From Branchiostoma belcheri (lineage: Eukaryota > Chordata > Leptocardii > Amphioxiformes > Branchiostomatidae): a DNA stretch of 64,000 bases. The stretch spans positions 1 to 64,000 of the forward strand of contig NW_017803897.1 of NCBI RefSeq assembly GCF_001625305.1, in the 5' to 3' direction. The notes beneath the pieces were generated by a model. That model had not been told where the DNA came from and did no database searches. It saw only the letters and a list, made by a program, of their open reading frames with translations. Each line of letters starts with the position of its first letter. Positions within the stretch are counted from its first letter, which is position 1. A program made the position numbers and the translations under genes. Positions 43,378 to 54,740 of the stretch are shown in pieces.

Positions 43378-44221
43378 CTGCAAAATGTGTTACAAATTTA
43401 GGCTCAACATAATTACATTTTAATAACCTAAACTTAGGGTCGCTAATTTTAGTATTGCGTAACTTGCATATGTATGATAACAGATATTCACATTGTAGGT
43501 TTTGACATTTGCTATTGGTAGAGAGATATGATTTCAAGCAAATTAAATTTTGCTAGGTGACAGTTCTTAAGTATATCAAGACGCTACACTTGTTTTAGTT
43601 AACGCAACTGATACTGGGTTGTTCATTAAAGGTCGCCAGGGTTAGAATGGCTTCCGTTACACAGGATCATAACTAACAACAATCTACATGTATTGCAAAC
43701 GGTGAATATATAATTATACACGCAATAATGGTCTCATTTATTACACTTAACTGAAACACTATAAACATATCTGTGGTTAACTAGTTGGCTCTCATATGTG
43801 TCTATTTCAGCATAATACTTAGTTCTGTAGATACCCGTAGTTGTTGCTACCCTTAATCCCCTGTTACACATCATAACCTTCCCCTAACACCAGCTGACCA
43901 AGTCTGACCAGATTGAAACCGTGTTTAACTTTCTGTTCGAATTGACTGCCGTCCACGCCCCTATCTACTACCGAACACCAGCCGGCTACCAGCTGACCAT
44001 GTCCCCATCTGAGTGTTGTAAACATTTTGAAACATTCGGCTGGCACAGCCGAACAGTAGTAGACCTGGTCGATGACCAACCGACCAAGCCCAGCTTTCTA
44101 GGATTCCGGTTTAGGATCTATTCTTCTATATGTAAATTCAAACAACTCCTACTTCTCAGAGCCAATTAATGATAATATAGATGATAGTCTCTCGATTAAG
44201 AAATGCTTCCAGTCAGCTCAC

Positions 44222-44440
44222 CACAACAATCTCCGCGGTTAATGACTGTCACGTGACTGATGACGTAAGTGTCTCCAAGATCAACCTTCCACCACGGCTC
44301 GTACTCCAGGTCCGTGTGTGTGCATTCCTTTAGAGGGTACAGAATGGTTCCTGTGTTTCCGTCCACAGCTCGTTCCGCAGGATATTCTGATCTCAGCAAA
44401 CTGCTCTGTGAGGCCATTTTGTTGAGTGCAACATTTACCC
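44222..44440 (-). CDS. F-type lectin (FTP) domain, first exon (copy D)
   Basis: 219 bp, phase 1-1, acceptor TTTACTGCAG, donor TTGTG|GTGAGC. Encodes NVALNKMASQSSLLRSEYPA and CTHTD...WWKVDLGDTYVIS...NRGDCCG as in copy C, so the fucose-binding His and Arg are kept. It follows the gamma exon at 45598. Confidence 0.93.
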
Positions 44441-44879
44441 CTGCAGTAAATACGTGAGTAACATAAAATATCATAAGCCGGTAAAGCCGCCCTGGTGTAA
44501 CACACCAGCCACGCCGCGCGGCGGCAGCTAGTTTTACACCGTACGACCTGTTACACACAATATTTGCCCCAGCTTTGATTGGTGCCAAAGAGTTTCACTC
44601 TACGACAATGGAGAATAAGAGTTTTTGAACATCTTATTTCTTGATTGATACATGTAACTCTGACATTTGAAGGCATGGCTGTTTCTTGTTCTTTCCTGGA
44701 CTGGTATTATATACTGAGTGGTTGGTACGTCGACCAGTTTATTAGTCATTTTGTACATCATGCATGCATCTTTGTATATTGATGCCATATGGTCACGGCT
44801 TATTCTCGTTTCGTTTTGAAACATCTATGCAAGTGATTTTACTATTGTTGGGCATACCAAGAGGTTGCGCTTAATCATT

Positions 44880-45280
44880 CCCAATGTCTGTTTTTGTTGT
44901 TGCCAAAGCTTTACCACAAAACTGGTAACCTGTAACATGTGGGGTTCATTTTTTTATATATGCATAATGTATAATTTTTCTGGGTTAAACTGCATTTGCT
45001 GTGCCATTCTTTCAGGATGTTCAGATATTTTTGCAAACGTTGTGAGTCGTTATGTGTAGACAGCTCTACATATAACAGACAGTCATCGGCAAATAACTTC
45101 ACCTTTGAATCAAGCTGATCTGGTAGGTCCTTTATATACATGTACAAGTAATGGCTCCAGGACAGTTCCTTGTGGAACTCCTGACGCTACTATAACTGTA
45201 GCCGAAGGCTCCTCTTCTGTCTGGTCTCTGTCAGGGTAGCTTTTAACCAATTTAGTGTTGCTTTTAGCCAATTTAGTGTT
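44880..45280 (-). mobile_element. LINE reverse transcriptase palm fragment
   Basis: The minus strand reads YIKDLPDQLDSKVKLFADDC, LLYVELSTHNDSQRLQKYLN, ILKEWHSKCSLTQ, with the catalytic FADD motif intact; just upstream a GVPQGTVL-like block can be read in another frame. A short internal piece of a CR1/L2/Jockey-like element; both ends are missing. Confidence 0.75.
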
Positions 45281-45597
45281 GTTGCGAGGATTCCATAATA
45301 CTCCAGTTTTGACATGAGCTTACCTTGGGATCTTTGTCCAACGGTTTTGTAAAATGAAGGTGAGTCAACGAAAATAAGGGCACAAAGTATGTTTTGAAAA
45401 TAAGTTTCCTTCAGAAAGGATTTCAACCTAGAAACTACCATATTTCCAGAATCACCACATAAAATTTAGTTGTATCTTGACTGTTATATAATTTTGAAAA
45501 TATCATATGTATAGACACATTTTTCAAAATATATTGCAAACGATACGGTTTGGCATCATTCAAACAGATTTCAGTCTATAACATTACTCTGCCGTAC

Positions 45598-45810
45598 CTG
45601 TGGTGGTGATAGGATTAGTCTGGCTTTCCAAGCTGCCAGTTCTGAAGTCCACACACCCTTCACACTTGCAGTGTTTCTCTGTGCTTCCACAGAAGCCGGA
45701 AAGCGAGCAGCAGGGAGTGAAGGACACGGGGTCACATTCTCCTGAGGCGGCACCTGGGGCTGGGAAGTCTGGACCACAGCGGAGGTCAGCACGCCACCTG
45801 CTGCCGTTCT
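45598..45810 (-). CDS. Hevein-like module exon, type gamma (second triplet)
   Basis: 213 bp, phase 1-1, acceptor CCATTTTTAG, donor ACAG|GTACGG. From RWRADLRCGPDF to CEGCVDFRTGS the product, and about 170 bp of DNA, are identical to the exons at 40223 and 26372, but the tail (LESQTNPITTTG) and the introns differ. This pattern suggests gene conversion of the exon core. Confidence 0.8.
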
Positions 45811-45946
45811 CTAAAAATGGAATACCAGCAACGATTCCCTTTACTATGTTTTATGACAGACGATATACCTTTTAGCCCAAGCTGTCGTGAATATCGTAAT
45901 GCCATATTGAAGAACATGGATTTTTACAGTATTGAAAGATACTCAC

Positions 45947-46165
45947 GATTATGAAATCTGTAGTCAATGCAGCCGGGACAGTTGCAGTGCTCTGGCCAAA
46001 CGTTGCCACAGTGACCTTCTGCTGAGCAGCATGGGAAACAAGAATGGGGGTCACATTCGCCTGGGTCTGCTCCTGGTGCAGGAAAGTCGGGTCCACATCT
46101 AAAGTCGTCCCTCCATGTACTGTTCGGTGCAATTACAGTTTCTTTCATGACAATTGGTGGAGTTC
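45947..46165 (-). CDS. Hevein-like module exon, type beta (second triplet)
   Basis: 219 bp, phase 1-1, acceptor CTCTACACAG, donor AATC|GTGAGT. Encodes TWRDDFRCGPDFPAPGADPG, CCSAEGHCGNVWPEHCNC, CIDYRFHN. Its length sets the donor choice for the two other 219-bp beta exons. Confidence 0.82.
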
Positions 46166-46275
46166 CTGTGTAGAGTGAAACATTGTATGAGATACATGAA
46201 GATGCTTTACGATGGTTCAACGCATTACTATTATAGATATAACGTCGCTTGAGTCAGACAGTTATTATGGGTTCA

Positions 46276-47069
46276 CCACACCACGAAGTGGTGGTGAACC
46301 CATATTGCTTTTTCTGATGTTTCTTCTCCTCCTTCTCCTTCTCCTCCTTCTCCTGCCATTTTTTAAATGGATTCAGCTTCTTCATTTTAGGGCCTAAGGT
46401 CCTGAAATTTGGTATGGAGGTACAGTGGGCAAATACCCCTAGGCGTTTTTTAAATTTTTGTGATACAAGCTTTTAGAATGGTTTTATTTGAGTTTTTTGG
46501 CTGTGTTATAGCAAATGTATTACTGTGTTAGTGTGCCGTGTTTACCACGTCTGGGCATGAGTCATCACAATGGAATGCAGGGCATCAACCAATAGGCATG
46601 CAGCTTTCCTCTATACTTCTTGCTGATTGGCTGTTGGGATTTAACTTGATTAACACCTGCACAGAGCATTTCCACCTGCACAGAGCATTTCTTGCTGATT
46701 GGCTGTTGGGATTTAACTTGATTAACACCCGCACAGAGCATTTCCATACTGACAGTATGTCTTTATTCAAGTGTTTTGGTAGGTATTTCAAGCTTTTCTG
46801 CTCCAGCATTGGAATGCGGGGCATGAACGTTTTTTATTTTATTTTGAAAATCAACAGTTTGCATTATGCAATTAAAAATCCTAACCAATAAAGTAGGGAA
46901 TAGCTATCCAACTGTTGTTTTAGTTGTATGTTACTTCATATTATAGTTATATCAATGTAAATCATTGTTTTCCCTTGTGTTTCTCATTCTTTCCCTGCCA
47001 TGTGGTAAAATGTGGTGAACCCATCGCTGTATTTGCTCCAAAGCAAATATTGGCCTTTCTAGTTCTAAA
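46276..47069 (+). mobile_element. MITE of family Q, most complete copy
   Basis: Left end GGGTTCACCACACCACGAAG with a small hairpin back to GTGGTGAACCC; right end TGTGGTGAACCCATCGCTG, so GGGTTCACCACA is the terminal inverted repeat. A 72-bp internal tandem duplication starts at 46621 and 46693 (TGCTGATTGGCTGTTGGGAT). CTCCTT-rich near 46325-46355. Non-coding; it lies in the intron between the alpha (47223) and beta (45947) exons. Confidence 0.72.
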
Positions 47070-47222
47070 GGTATTTGGGGTAATTTTCGGAAGGTCTAGA
47101 GAGAACATGGCTCTGCATGGTTCGAAACGTTTAACACTTGTCTAGTGTTTGTCTAATGATTCACATCCACATTCAACTTCTTTCTTAAAACATTTAAACT
47201 ATGTACAACAAAGCATTCGCAC

Positions 47223-47408
47223 CATATAGCTCCTGATAGTTTGTACATCCGTGACAGTCACAGTGGTCATCGGTGATACCGCACCAGCCAGCCGCAGAGC
47301 AGCATGGGAAACATGACGTAGGGTCACACTCCGCCCGATCAGCCCCTTCTGCAGGAAACCCGGGCCCGCAGCGCCAGTCATCCCGCCATTTACGTTTGGC
47401 GGCCTGAC
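47223..47408 (-). CDS. Hevein-like module exon, type alpha (second triplet)
   Basis: 186 bp, phase 1-1, acceptor TATTTCCCAG, donor TATG|GTGCGA. The reading phase set by the splice sites gives KWRDDWRCGPGFPAEGADRA, ECDPTSCFPCCSAAGWCGIT, DDHCDCHGCTNYQELYG. The longest open frame at this place is in another phase and is spurious. More diverged than copies A and B, so an older paralogue. Confidence 0.8.
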
Positions 47409-50135
47409 CTGGGAAATACGTAATTTTACCAAACTCAGTGCAAAAAAAATCGTCTTTAAATTATTATAGGATTTGCGAAAATGAAAACAACAGATGATAC
47501 AATTTTTGCAATCGTAGCAAAATTAGATATAGTGCAATATAACCTACCTAATCATAATTTTGGTGATATTAAATGGTAAATTGCACGTCATGATTAGCTG
47601 TTAAAAGCATATTACAAGCACAGGCAGAATTTTAGACACTTGAAAGAGTATGTATTAAACCACTTGCTTAAAATGCTTAAAATCCACCATCATCATCATG
47701 CCTCCGGATTAATCGGAGGTACGCTTGATAAAGTTACGGACACTAGAGCAGTCCCTGTGAGACCAGTGTCTTTTTCTAACATTGACAAAAATGCAGCATA
47801 TGGTCGTCCCACTCTACCTCTCCTAGTCTCTCTCCCAGCTGGTTACTACGAACAACATGCTCTGTCAGGGTGATTAGTATAGCCCCTTAATATTTTAGAG
47901 CCGTCGGACGGAGTTAGGAGAAGATATTGGGTTCAAGTGCGTGTATTTTGGATGACCAATGGCCTGACGAGATATGCCAATGGCCTGAAATGCCACTCCT
48001 ACTTATTTACCAAATTTTGAAAGAAAAGTAATGTATTTTCTCGAAGGGCGATGTCGTCCACGAAATCAATATCAGCGACTACTTCAGCAGGATAGCGATG
48101 GCAGAGGGTAAAACTATCAGTGTCTGACGTCAGAATTCTTCCTACTATCGATGTAATTCTTACTCCCTCAATAGAGTTAAGACCATTGTCCCCCTCCCTG
48201 AGCCTCCCTGCCTCATTAACTGACATCCCAACTTTCAAGTGTAATGTATACTTATTGGGTGGTTATTTTCTGACATTTCCGACAACGACTAAAGCACAAG
48301 GTCAAAGGCAAACTCTCTGCTTACATAAATTTTGTGAATAACTTGCTAATATTATAATATTGATATAATAAGCACATCTAAATTTATAAACTTCAAGTGC
48401 CCGGCGGGACCCCTAGACAAACTTTTTTTCAAACAAATTTGGTATGTATGAATTCGTCAGTAAAAACTCTATAACATCCCATCGATCCCAGATGTATCAT
48501 TGTTATTACAACAGAGATATTATCTAATATGTTCAGATTTTTGGCAAAAATCACATGCTTGCAATATTCATACAGGGTCAGCAAAGTCTTGGAAATGTTG
48601 TGCACTCTGGGCCCGACACACTGTTTTAGAACAACTTGTCTACTTTCTATACATGTGTTCAGTAACTCAAAAGAATGTTGTGTGTGGATGCGCTTTTAGG
48701 GCAAAAATAAGATCACAAAAATTGAAATTCTGGCTTCTTATGAACTGAAATCTGATCACATTTTTGGGATAAGTGGACAATACAGCCAATTAACTTGTTG
48801 ACATAGCACCTTCCTTGTTGGGGACCAGACTACCCGAGGAGAACAACAGAATAGGCAGTTCACGGCTTGTCCACACCTTTACCTGCTAGTGCCAGACAGC
48901 CAGCTTGGCTTGGTTTATCAGCAATAAACAACCATTGTTTCAGGGTTCCAAGTACATGTACTACTACATTGTAAGACTAGAAAAAGACTATCAGAAATCC
49001 ATTTCTTGATCCAACATACTCTACAACAACATAAGGAACAAGTCGATACATCAAAAAGTATAACTATAATTTGGTTGGCGCAAGCTTTTTAACAAGTTGA
49101 TTACACTGGCGCACTCACTATCCAGTTTATCGTCTGTTGTCACCCTACGCAAAAGGGTTCTATAGAGCTGCTACAATTTACCAAACTTCGAAAGAAAGTG
49201 TGTGAAAGGTTTTACCTTTGTCAAACCACTAGTCTAAACACTAGTATAAGAGTACTCTCCTAAGTCCTGTTATGAAAACTGCTCATCAAAACAAACAAAA
49301 CGGCATCAAATCCAGAAAAACATGGAGGGTTATCAGACTTTTGATTATCAACAGTACCCCTGGTGTTTATGATAAATATACTCAGGTTCTCCTTTACTCA
49401 AGTCTCTGAGTGTTATAGGTTTTATGCCTTGTCAGGCTATTTGCAATGAAAATGTCACATTTGACAGAACAATCGACCAGTGTGTAATGTTGAGATCTGA
49501 GAATCACACAAATTAGAAACACTAGACATATGGATTCCTTTGTCAATTATAATACACATCCAGCACTGTTCCCAGACAGCCAAACATTTCACACTCCACA
49601 GAGGCCAGGTATCACCTCACCTGGTCCACCGGCACCCCTCTTGTAATGTTTTCACACTGGGCAGGGTCAGGGCAATTATCAAACAATAGGAGAAATCTGG
49701 AAAATTCAGGGTCAAAGGTTGTATCTATGTGTTGCTAAGGCGGACGACGCCCAAATTGCAGAGGGGTCGTGAAATGGTCTTAACTCTACTGAGCCAAATC
49801 AGATTGGCTTTTGCCGAAGCCGATCTACTACATCACATTTTCTTGCGCTGCGGCGCATTGTTAAAAAATTGACAAAGATGCTGTTGTAGTAGCATCAATC
49901 GTACCGAAATGTTTAACATTTTGGAGGCCACTAAACATTGTTAATGCTATAGCTGTCATGCATAGACACATCTGTAGTAGTTATCTCTCCAAATTTAATA
50001 TTTTAACAAAAAAATCAAATTTAATACGAACAAGTACCTTTTCGTATAAGCCGTCATATATTCGGTCACAAATTTGTCATTGGCATTGCCGCTAACTGCT
50101 GTTACCCACAGTGGGCACAGGTGATATCATCTTAC
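47409..50135. other. Intron, no feature recognised apart from a short (CAT)n
   Basis: 2.7 kb between the F-type lectin exon at 50136 and the alpha exon at 47223. No exon with recognisable domain content was found on either strand. A short CATCATCATCATG run lies near 47690. No PAN exon is present, unlike the third and fourth triplets. Confidence 0.4.
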
Positions 50136-50351
50136 CTGTCACTGAAAACACCTGTACCTCACACAGAGACAGGTAGTCCTCCCGGCCGATCAGCTGGACA
50201 GACACCCACCTCCCTGAGATGGGCTCCTCACACCGCACGTCGATAGTCTCTCCTTCCGATGGAATTTCCGAGTAAATGTCACCACATGGTGTATTTTCAC
50301 GGAAGTCCTCATAAGGACCGACTCGTACCATGAAGTTTCGCAGTCGTTCTC
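50136..50351 (-). CDS. F-type lectin (FTP) domain, second exon (first lectin)
   Basis: 216 bp, phase 1-1, acceptor ATTTTGCAG, donor GACAG|GTAAG. Same product as 38160 with Ile for Thr after YSE and Val for Gly near the end. About 100 bp of adjoining intron is also nearly identical to copies C and D, so the exchange is recent. Pairs with 52877-53095. Confidence 0.9.
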
Positions 50352-50544
50352 CTGCAAAATGTGTTACAAATTTAGGCTCAACATAATTACATTTTGATAA
50401 CCTAAACTTAGAGTCGCTAATTTAGTATTGCGTAACTTGCATATGTATAATAGCAGATTTCTGATAAAGACCTACGTTGTAGGTTTTTACATTTTGGTAG
50501 ATAGAGAGATATGATTTCAAGCAAATTAATTTTTGTTAGATGAC

Positions 50545-50656
50545 AGTTCAAAAATACTTCCCAATGAGTTTCGCAGTAAATGTCACCACATGGTGTATTT
50601 TCACGGAAGTCCTCATATGAACCGACTCGTACCATGAAGTTTCGCAGCCCTTCTGT
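50545..50656 (-). pseudogene. Truncated relic of an F-type lectin second exon
   Basis: The minus strand starts EGLRNFMVRVGSYEDF and ENTPCGDIYCETHWE, matching the first half of the exon at 50136. It then loses similarity, and a Ser-to-Cys change follows GDIY. No acceptor-exon-donor unit is complete. Probably left from an incomplete tandem duplication of the exon. Confidence 0.8.
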
Positions 50657-50751
50657 AAAAGTTGCATTTCTAAATTTAAACACTGGTCTAAACGCAGCAA
50701 AGCTGATAAAAGCTTGTACTTTGCAAATTTGTAGTATTTCCTACACCCTAT

Positions 50752-51219
50752 AGCCACACTGACTTAATTTTTCAGAAAAAAAAAGACGACGTCGTCCGAG
50801 GTTCTGGCCTGGCTCTAGGCCTGGGTAGTCCATGATCGCTGTTTTGTTAACATCATAGATTATTATTTGAAGACATATGCAAATTATTGCTGGGCAAATC
50901 AGGCAACCGTCACTCGCTTTTTGCCTACCATGACGTCATGGTGATCGCTCGTATATGGAGACAGCGGTAATTATATAACTATTGAGGATGGCACGACTCA
51001 AGAACTCAGTACATACGCACAGTGTCGATTTATAGAAAGCCAGCATGTGCCGGCTTGTCGTATACGTCGCTATGTACTGCCGCTAATTCACAATACTAGC
51101 TTTGTAATCCTGTAGTTTAGTAGCATTTTTATTTTTGTCCGAAATTTTTTTATTCGCCAGCGCGCACTAGTTTGGGGGTCTTCAGAGGATGTCATCCATA
51201 GAATCAAGAAGGTGTGGCC
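50752..51219. mobile_element. Harbinger-like MITE, diverged copy
   Basis: Ends AGCCACACTGACTTAATTTT and AAGAAGGTGTGGCC are related to the ends of 55004-55397, and internal words such as TCAGAGGATGTCATCCAT, CTAGTTTGGGGGTCTTC and GGCCTGGGTAGTCCATG recur in inverse orientation there. About 470 bp and non-coding. Confidence 0.6.
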
Positions 51220-51657
51220 TAACATGCACGTATAAGATAAAAATCAACACGGTAGCTTTACGGCCTTCACTATTGATGGATAAGCTATCTTGCATTCAAG
51301 CGCATGCGTTTTTGCCAGGGAGAAACTTTTTGTCACAGTATATATACGTTATTTCCATGTACTGTTTAGGAGTTTTTCCTGCAGCAAAGTAAATTCTAAC
51401 ATTTTAACTCATTAAGCGACACCGCACAAAATCCCTCGTTTCCGTGTGAGAAATTGTCGCACACTTTCCCGGATATTTTAGGTTTCCGGTAGAACCCGGG
51501 TGTTTCCAACCTGCACACGAAACGTGTCCATTTTTATTTTTGTCCGAAATTTTTTTATTCGACCGCGCGCACTAGTTTGGGGGTCTTCAGAGGATGTCAT
51601 CCATAAAATCAAGAAGGTGTGGCCTAACATGCACGTATAAGATAAAAATCAACACGT
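51125..51657. repeat. 127-bp direct repeat spanning a MITE end and its flank
   Basis: 51125-51251 and 51529-51657 are nearly identical, beginning ATTTTTATTTTTGTCCGAAA and ending AAAAATCAACACG. Because the repeat includes about 30 bp beyond the MITE end, it arose by local duplication rather than by two insertions. Confidence 0.85.
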
Positions 51658-51800
51658 ACATGACCTGTACACTCCCGGAAATGAACCACTTTTTGTGTGC
51701 AGGCCGTGTACTGGGCGTTATATGCCCGGACACGATCTCTGTACATCCCCGTACACGGCAAGAAATGGCCGTGCACCGCTCCGTGCGTTGCTGGAATATG
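51420..51800. repeat. GC-rich segment with repeated GTGTA/CACACG words
   Basis: Contains CCGTGTACTGGGCGTTATAT, GCCCGGACACGATC and GTACACGGCAAGAAATGGCC-type sequence with short inverted partners. Vocabulary resembles 14400-14600 and 52640-52830. No coding sequence is recognised. Confidence 0.35.
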
Positions 51801-51849
51801 CATAATATCATAGGATTTAAGTTAAATCGCCTGTGCAGTCTTAACACTT

Positions 51850-52620
51850 GGATGATAGGATGTCTGTGATTGTGTGAATGTATTTATTTCAAGGCAGACA
51901 AATGATCTTCAAAATTCTAATTCGTCATGATTGCATGGCTTTATTCGTTCTAGAATTATTATACAACTTGTCGCTCAGAGTAAAATAAAACCGCACTTTA
52001 ACTCCAACATAACCTTACTCTTTGGAAAATGTATCCAAAATCGACGCATCAACTATAAACGTCATGAGAGTTGTAGAAAATTGTTTTGCTGGATTTCAGT
52101 ACTTTACCAGGCGTGAGGACGCTGTGAGTTCTCCATTTGTTTACACAAAGGTTATTCACATAAATGGACGCCATGTCTCAGACACATCACAATACACATC
52201 GACCGAACTACAATGTAAAGCTTGCATATTATTACCTATACATGTACCTAAAAATTTTAAAAAACTGATCAGGTCACGTTAGTTCAAACCCCTTTAGTCA
52301 AGCGTTTGATTACATCATGGTAATGATCCTTACGGATAAACTATTATTTCCAAAATAAAAAATTCAGATTTAGACCGGAGTGTAGATTTAGGTCATTTTA
52401 ACCAAGTAGGTTATATAACCCCAGCGTCGGGGCGCCCTAGTTACGCTCAAATGCGCTTTGTCGTATGGACGACATCACGATAAATCAAGCCAAGGACGCA
52501 TAGGTTCAAATGTTGTACTAACAATCCTTGATCATTCTAATTTGCTTAGATTCAAGTACTGGCAACTTTGGTTCAAGTAATTATCACCTGAAACATGAAT
52601 ACACGCAGTACGTAATTACC
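51850..52620. other. Intronic stretch, no feature recognised
   Basis: Between the two exons of the first F-type lectin. No domain, RNA gene or terminal repeat was recognised. Confidence 0.35.
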
Positions 52621-52639
52621 CCTTATTGTTAGCCGCTTC

Positions 52640-52830
52640 CCACTACACGCCAAGTGTGCGGGGCGTAAATTTCCGTGCACGTGCACGGCGAGCACGAATC
52701 CGGAAGTGTAAGGAAATATCCGGGGCCGTACACGCGGAGCCCGGAAATCCATGGACGCGACCAGGACACGCGACCAGTGTGCGGGCCGGGAAACTCTTGG
52801 AAATGCCATTTTTTGTGCAGTGCGACACCA
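52640..52830. repeat. GC-rich segment with dyad symmetry
   Basis: Includes the palindrome CCGTGCACGTGCACGG (52673-52688) and GGGCCGTACACGCGG. Shares words with the GC-rich islands near 14.5 and 51.6 kb. It sits about 50 bp from the lectin exon donor at 52877; no function is assigned. Confidence 0.4.
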
Positions 52831-52876
52831 AGAAATAATCATGATAGCTGTAACAAATCTATTCCTATCTACTCAC

Positions 52877-53095
52877 CACAGCAGTCTCCTCGGTTAATGA
52901 CTGTCACGTGACTGATGACGTAAGTGTCTCCAAGATCAACCTTCCACCACGGCTCGTACTCCAGGTCCGTGTGTGTGCATTCCTTTAGAGGGTACAGAAT
53001 GGTTCCTGTGTTTCCGTCCACAGCTCGTTCCGCAGGATATTCCGATCTCAGCAAACTGCTCTGTGAGGCCTTTTTGTTGAGTGCAAAATTCGTTT
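52877..53095 (-). CDS. F-type lectin (FTP) domain, first exon (first lectin)
   Basis: 219 bp, phase 1-1, acceptor CCTCGACAG, donor CTGTG|GTGAGT. Encodes FALNKKASQSSLLRSEYPA and the same CTHTD...NRGDCCG stretch as the other two lectins, so the binding triad is intact after joining to 50136. It follows the WSC exons. Confidence 0.92.
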
Positions 53096-53289
53096 CTGTC
53101 GAGGCTAATGAGAATTTTAATCACTTTAAGTCAAGATTACATTGAAAAGACAATATGCTTTTATTAAACTTATGAATAAACATAGAAAAGTCCTACTACT
53201 TAAAATACTAGTACATTCTAAATTGAGTACGTATTCATTAACCTTGTTCTATTGTCATTACAAATTGGACGTAATGTTACTTGCAAAAA

Positions 53290-53352
53290 TACTAATATCA
53301 GCAAACTGCTCTGTGTAGCCTTTTTGTTCAGTGCAACATTTCTTTTTGCAGC
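53290..53352 (-). pseudogene. Relic of an F-type lectin first exon
   Basis: The minus strand shows a GCTGCAAAAAG junction then NVALNKKATQSSLL before similarity is lost. With 50545-50656 it suggests an extra lectin copy whose two exons were both truncated. Confidence 0.65.
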
Positions 53353-53480
53353 AAATACAACTCAATTACATACGTTACTTCAATCACAGATTACCTCCTT
53401 TGTTGCTTTCGCCCTTCTTCTTTATCTCCTTTCCAACTGTAAGGGCACACAAAAAACATAACAAGAGTTTCATGATCTCA

Positions 53481-54661
53481 TACCTTCGCCAAATGATTTG
53501 ATTTGATTTATTAGGCTGAATAAGAAATATGTATACAGCCAGGAGGCTATTATAAAGGGCTAGCCCTCACAACAAGAACATAAACAATTCGGAACAGGTA
53601 GCAGTTAACAGTGTCGGTTACACTTTAGATAAACATACTATTACATAACAGATGTCGCGGGCTAACGTTTACAAGCTATGAGATCCGGCCTAGTCGCCGT
53701 GCGTTTACTACAATTATATGGTGTACTATATTTACATGTCAGGTTAACATACTATTACATGATCTTAACCCTTCCGACTGACGAATTATACATATTTGCA
53801 TGAAGTATATCAGTTTATCATACTTTTCACCTGATGACAATACATGTTTTAGCTTCAGCAAAGAGGGCTATTCTGGCGTTTTCTCATAAATTTTGCAAAT
53901 GAGGAACTGATTTGAATAAGTTTTATTTACTGAAATTCACCTTTATTACAAAAACGGCAAGTATTGAATTCCTAGCAGGTGGCAGTATAAGATTATGTCA
54001 ATTTTCCCATGAATTATGCAAATTAGGTCCTCATTTACATAATGAATATCTGCCGATGTTGCTCTCGGTCTCAAAGGAGATAAGTATTTTATTCCAATGA
54101 CAGATTGTACATGAGCGCGCAATTCAGCCGTCATTGCTTTTGTGCAATAAACGATTTTGAAATTTGAATTACATATGTCAGAAATGTTTCATAGTCATAT
54201 CATTGAATGCAGCTTAAGTATAAAATTCATTAATTATGTAAATTAGATTCTAATTTTTATAATTGTCAAGCATCACTTCGGCCACCCACAAACCAAAAAT
54301 CACAGTTTGTCTACAGGTTCTTCTCTCTCAAAGATTTTCAAGAAACGTTTCCAGAACAAGCAGCTAGCCGTGGAGTCACCTAATGTCACCCCTTACTGAT
54401 CAGAAGAATATACTATCCAAAATCCCACCATAGCATGTTTAGATCACAAGATATCAAAACCGTAAGTTCCGCTACAGTACCATAACCAGCCGCCAGGGGG
54501 CCCAAAATCTAACCATGTCTAGGTCTTATCAACACAATCCCACCTACCAAGTTTCATGACAATCCAGCCAACGCATTTTGAGTTGTTGTGCTAAATCATA
54601 TACATACACACCTACACACAGTCAAACGCTAGGGAAAGCATCAAACCTCTCTGTGAAGGTA
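53481..54661 (-). mobile_element. MITE of family M, interrupted by a retroposon
   Basis: Begins TACCTTCGCCAAATGAT and ends CTGTGAAGGTA. The internal order follows the family, read on the minus strand. Its length exceeds other copies because 53498-53758 is a later insertion. Lies between the WSC and lectin exons. Confidence 0.78.
53498..53758 (-). mobile_element. Retroposon 3' end inside the MITE, ATGAT duplication
   Basis: ATGAT flanks the insert at 53493-53497 and 53759-53763, and removing it restores the MITE consensus CCAAATGATNTTAACCC. Read on the minus strand it ends in an (AATCAA)-type tail (ATAAATCAAATCAAATC), typical of a 5'-truncated LINE or SINE with a simple-repeat tail. No coding sequence remains. 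Confidence 0.65.
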
Positions 54662-54740
54662 ATAAAGGACAGTCAGTGCCCAACCAATTTTCAGCAAGTC
54701 TGTACGAAAATATGTAGAAAATGAAAATATTGAATATTAC

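Larger units (their letters stand above)
42325..44610. repeat. Duplicated F-type lectin block, copy D
   Basis: Counterpart of 37120-39592. Exons and flanking introns are almost identical. The MITE in it is shorter and has unrelated sequence (about 42560-42660) in place of part of its left half. Homology fades near 44610 before a LINE fragment. Confidence 0.9.

Noticed and set aside
47199-47432. 77-codon minus-strand frame as the coding phase
   Set aside because: The splice-defined exon 47223-47408 is read in another phase, which gives the hevein-like module.
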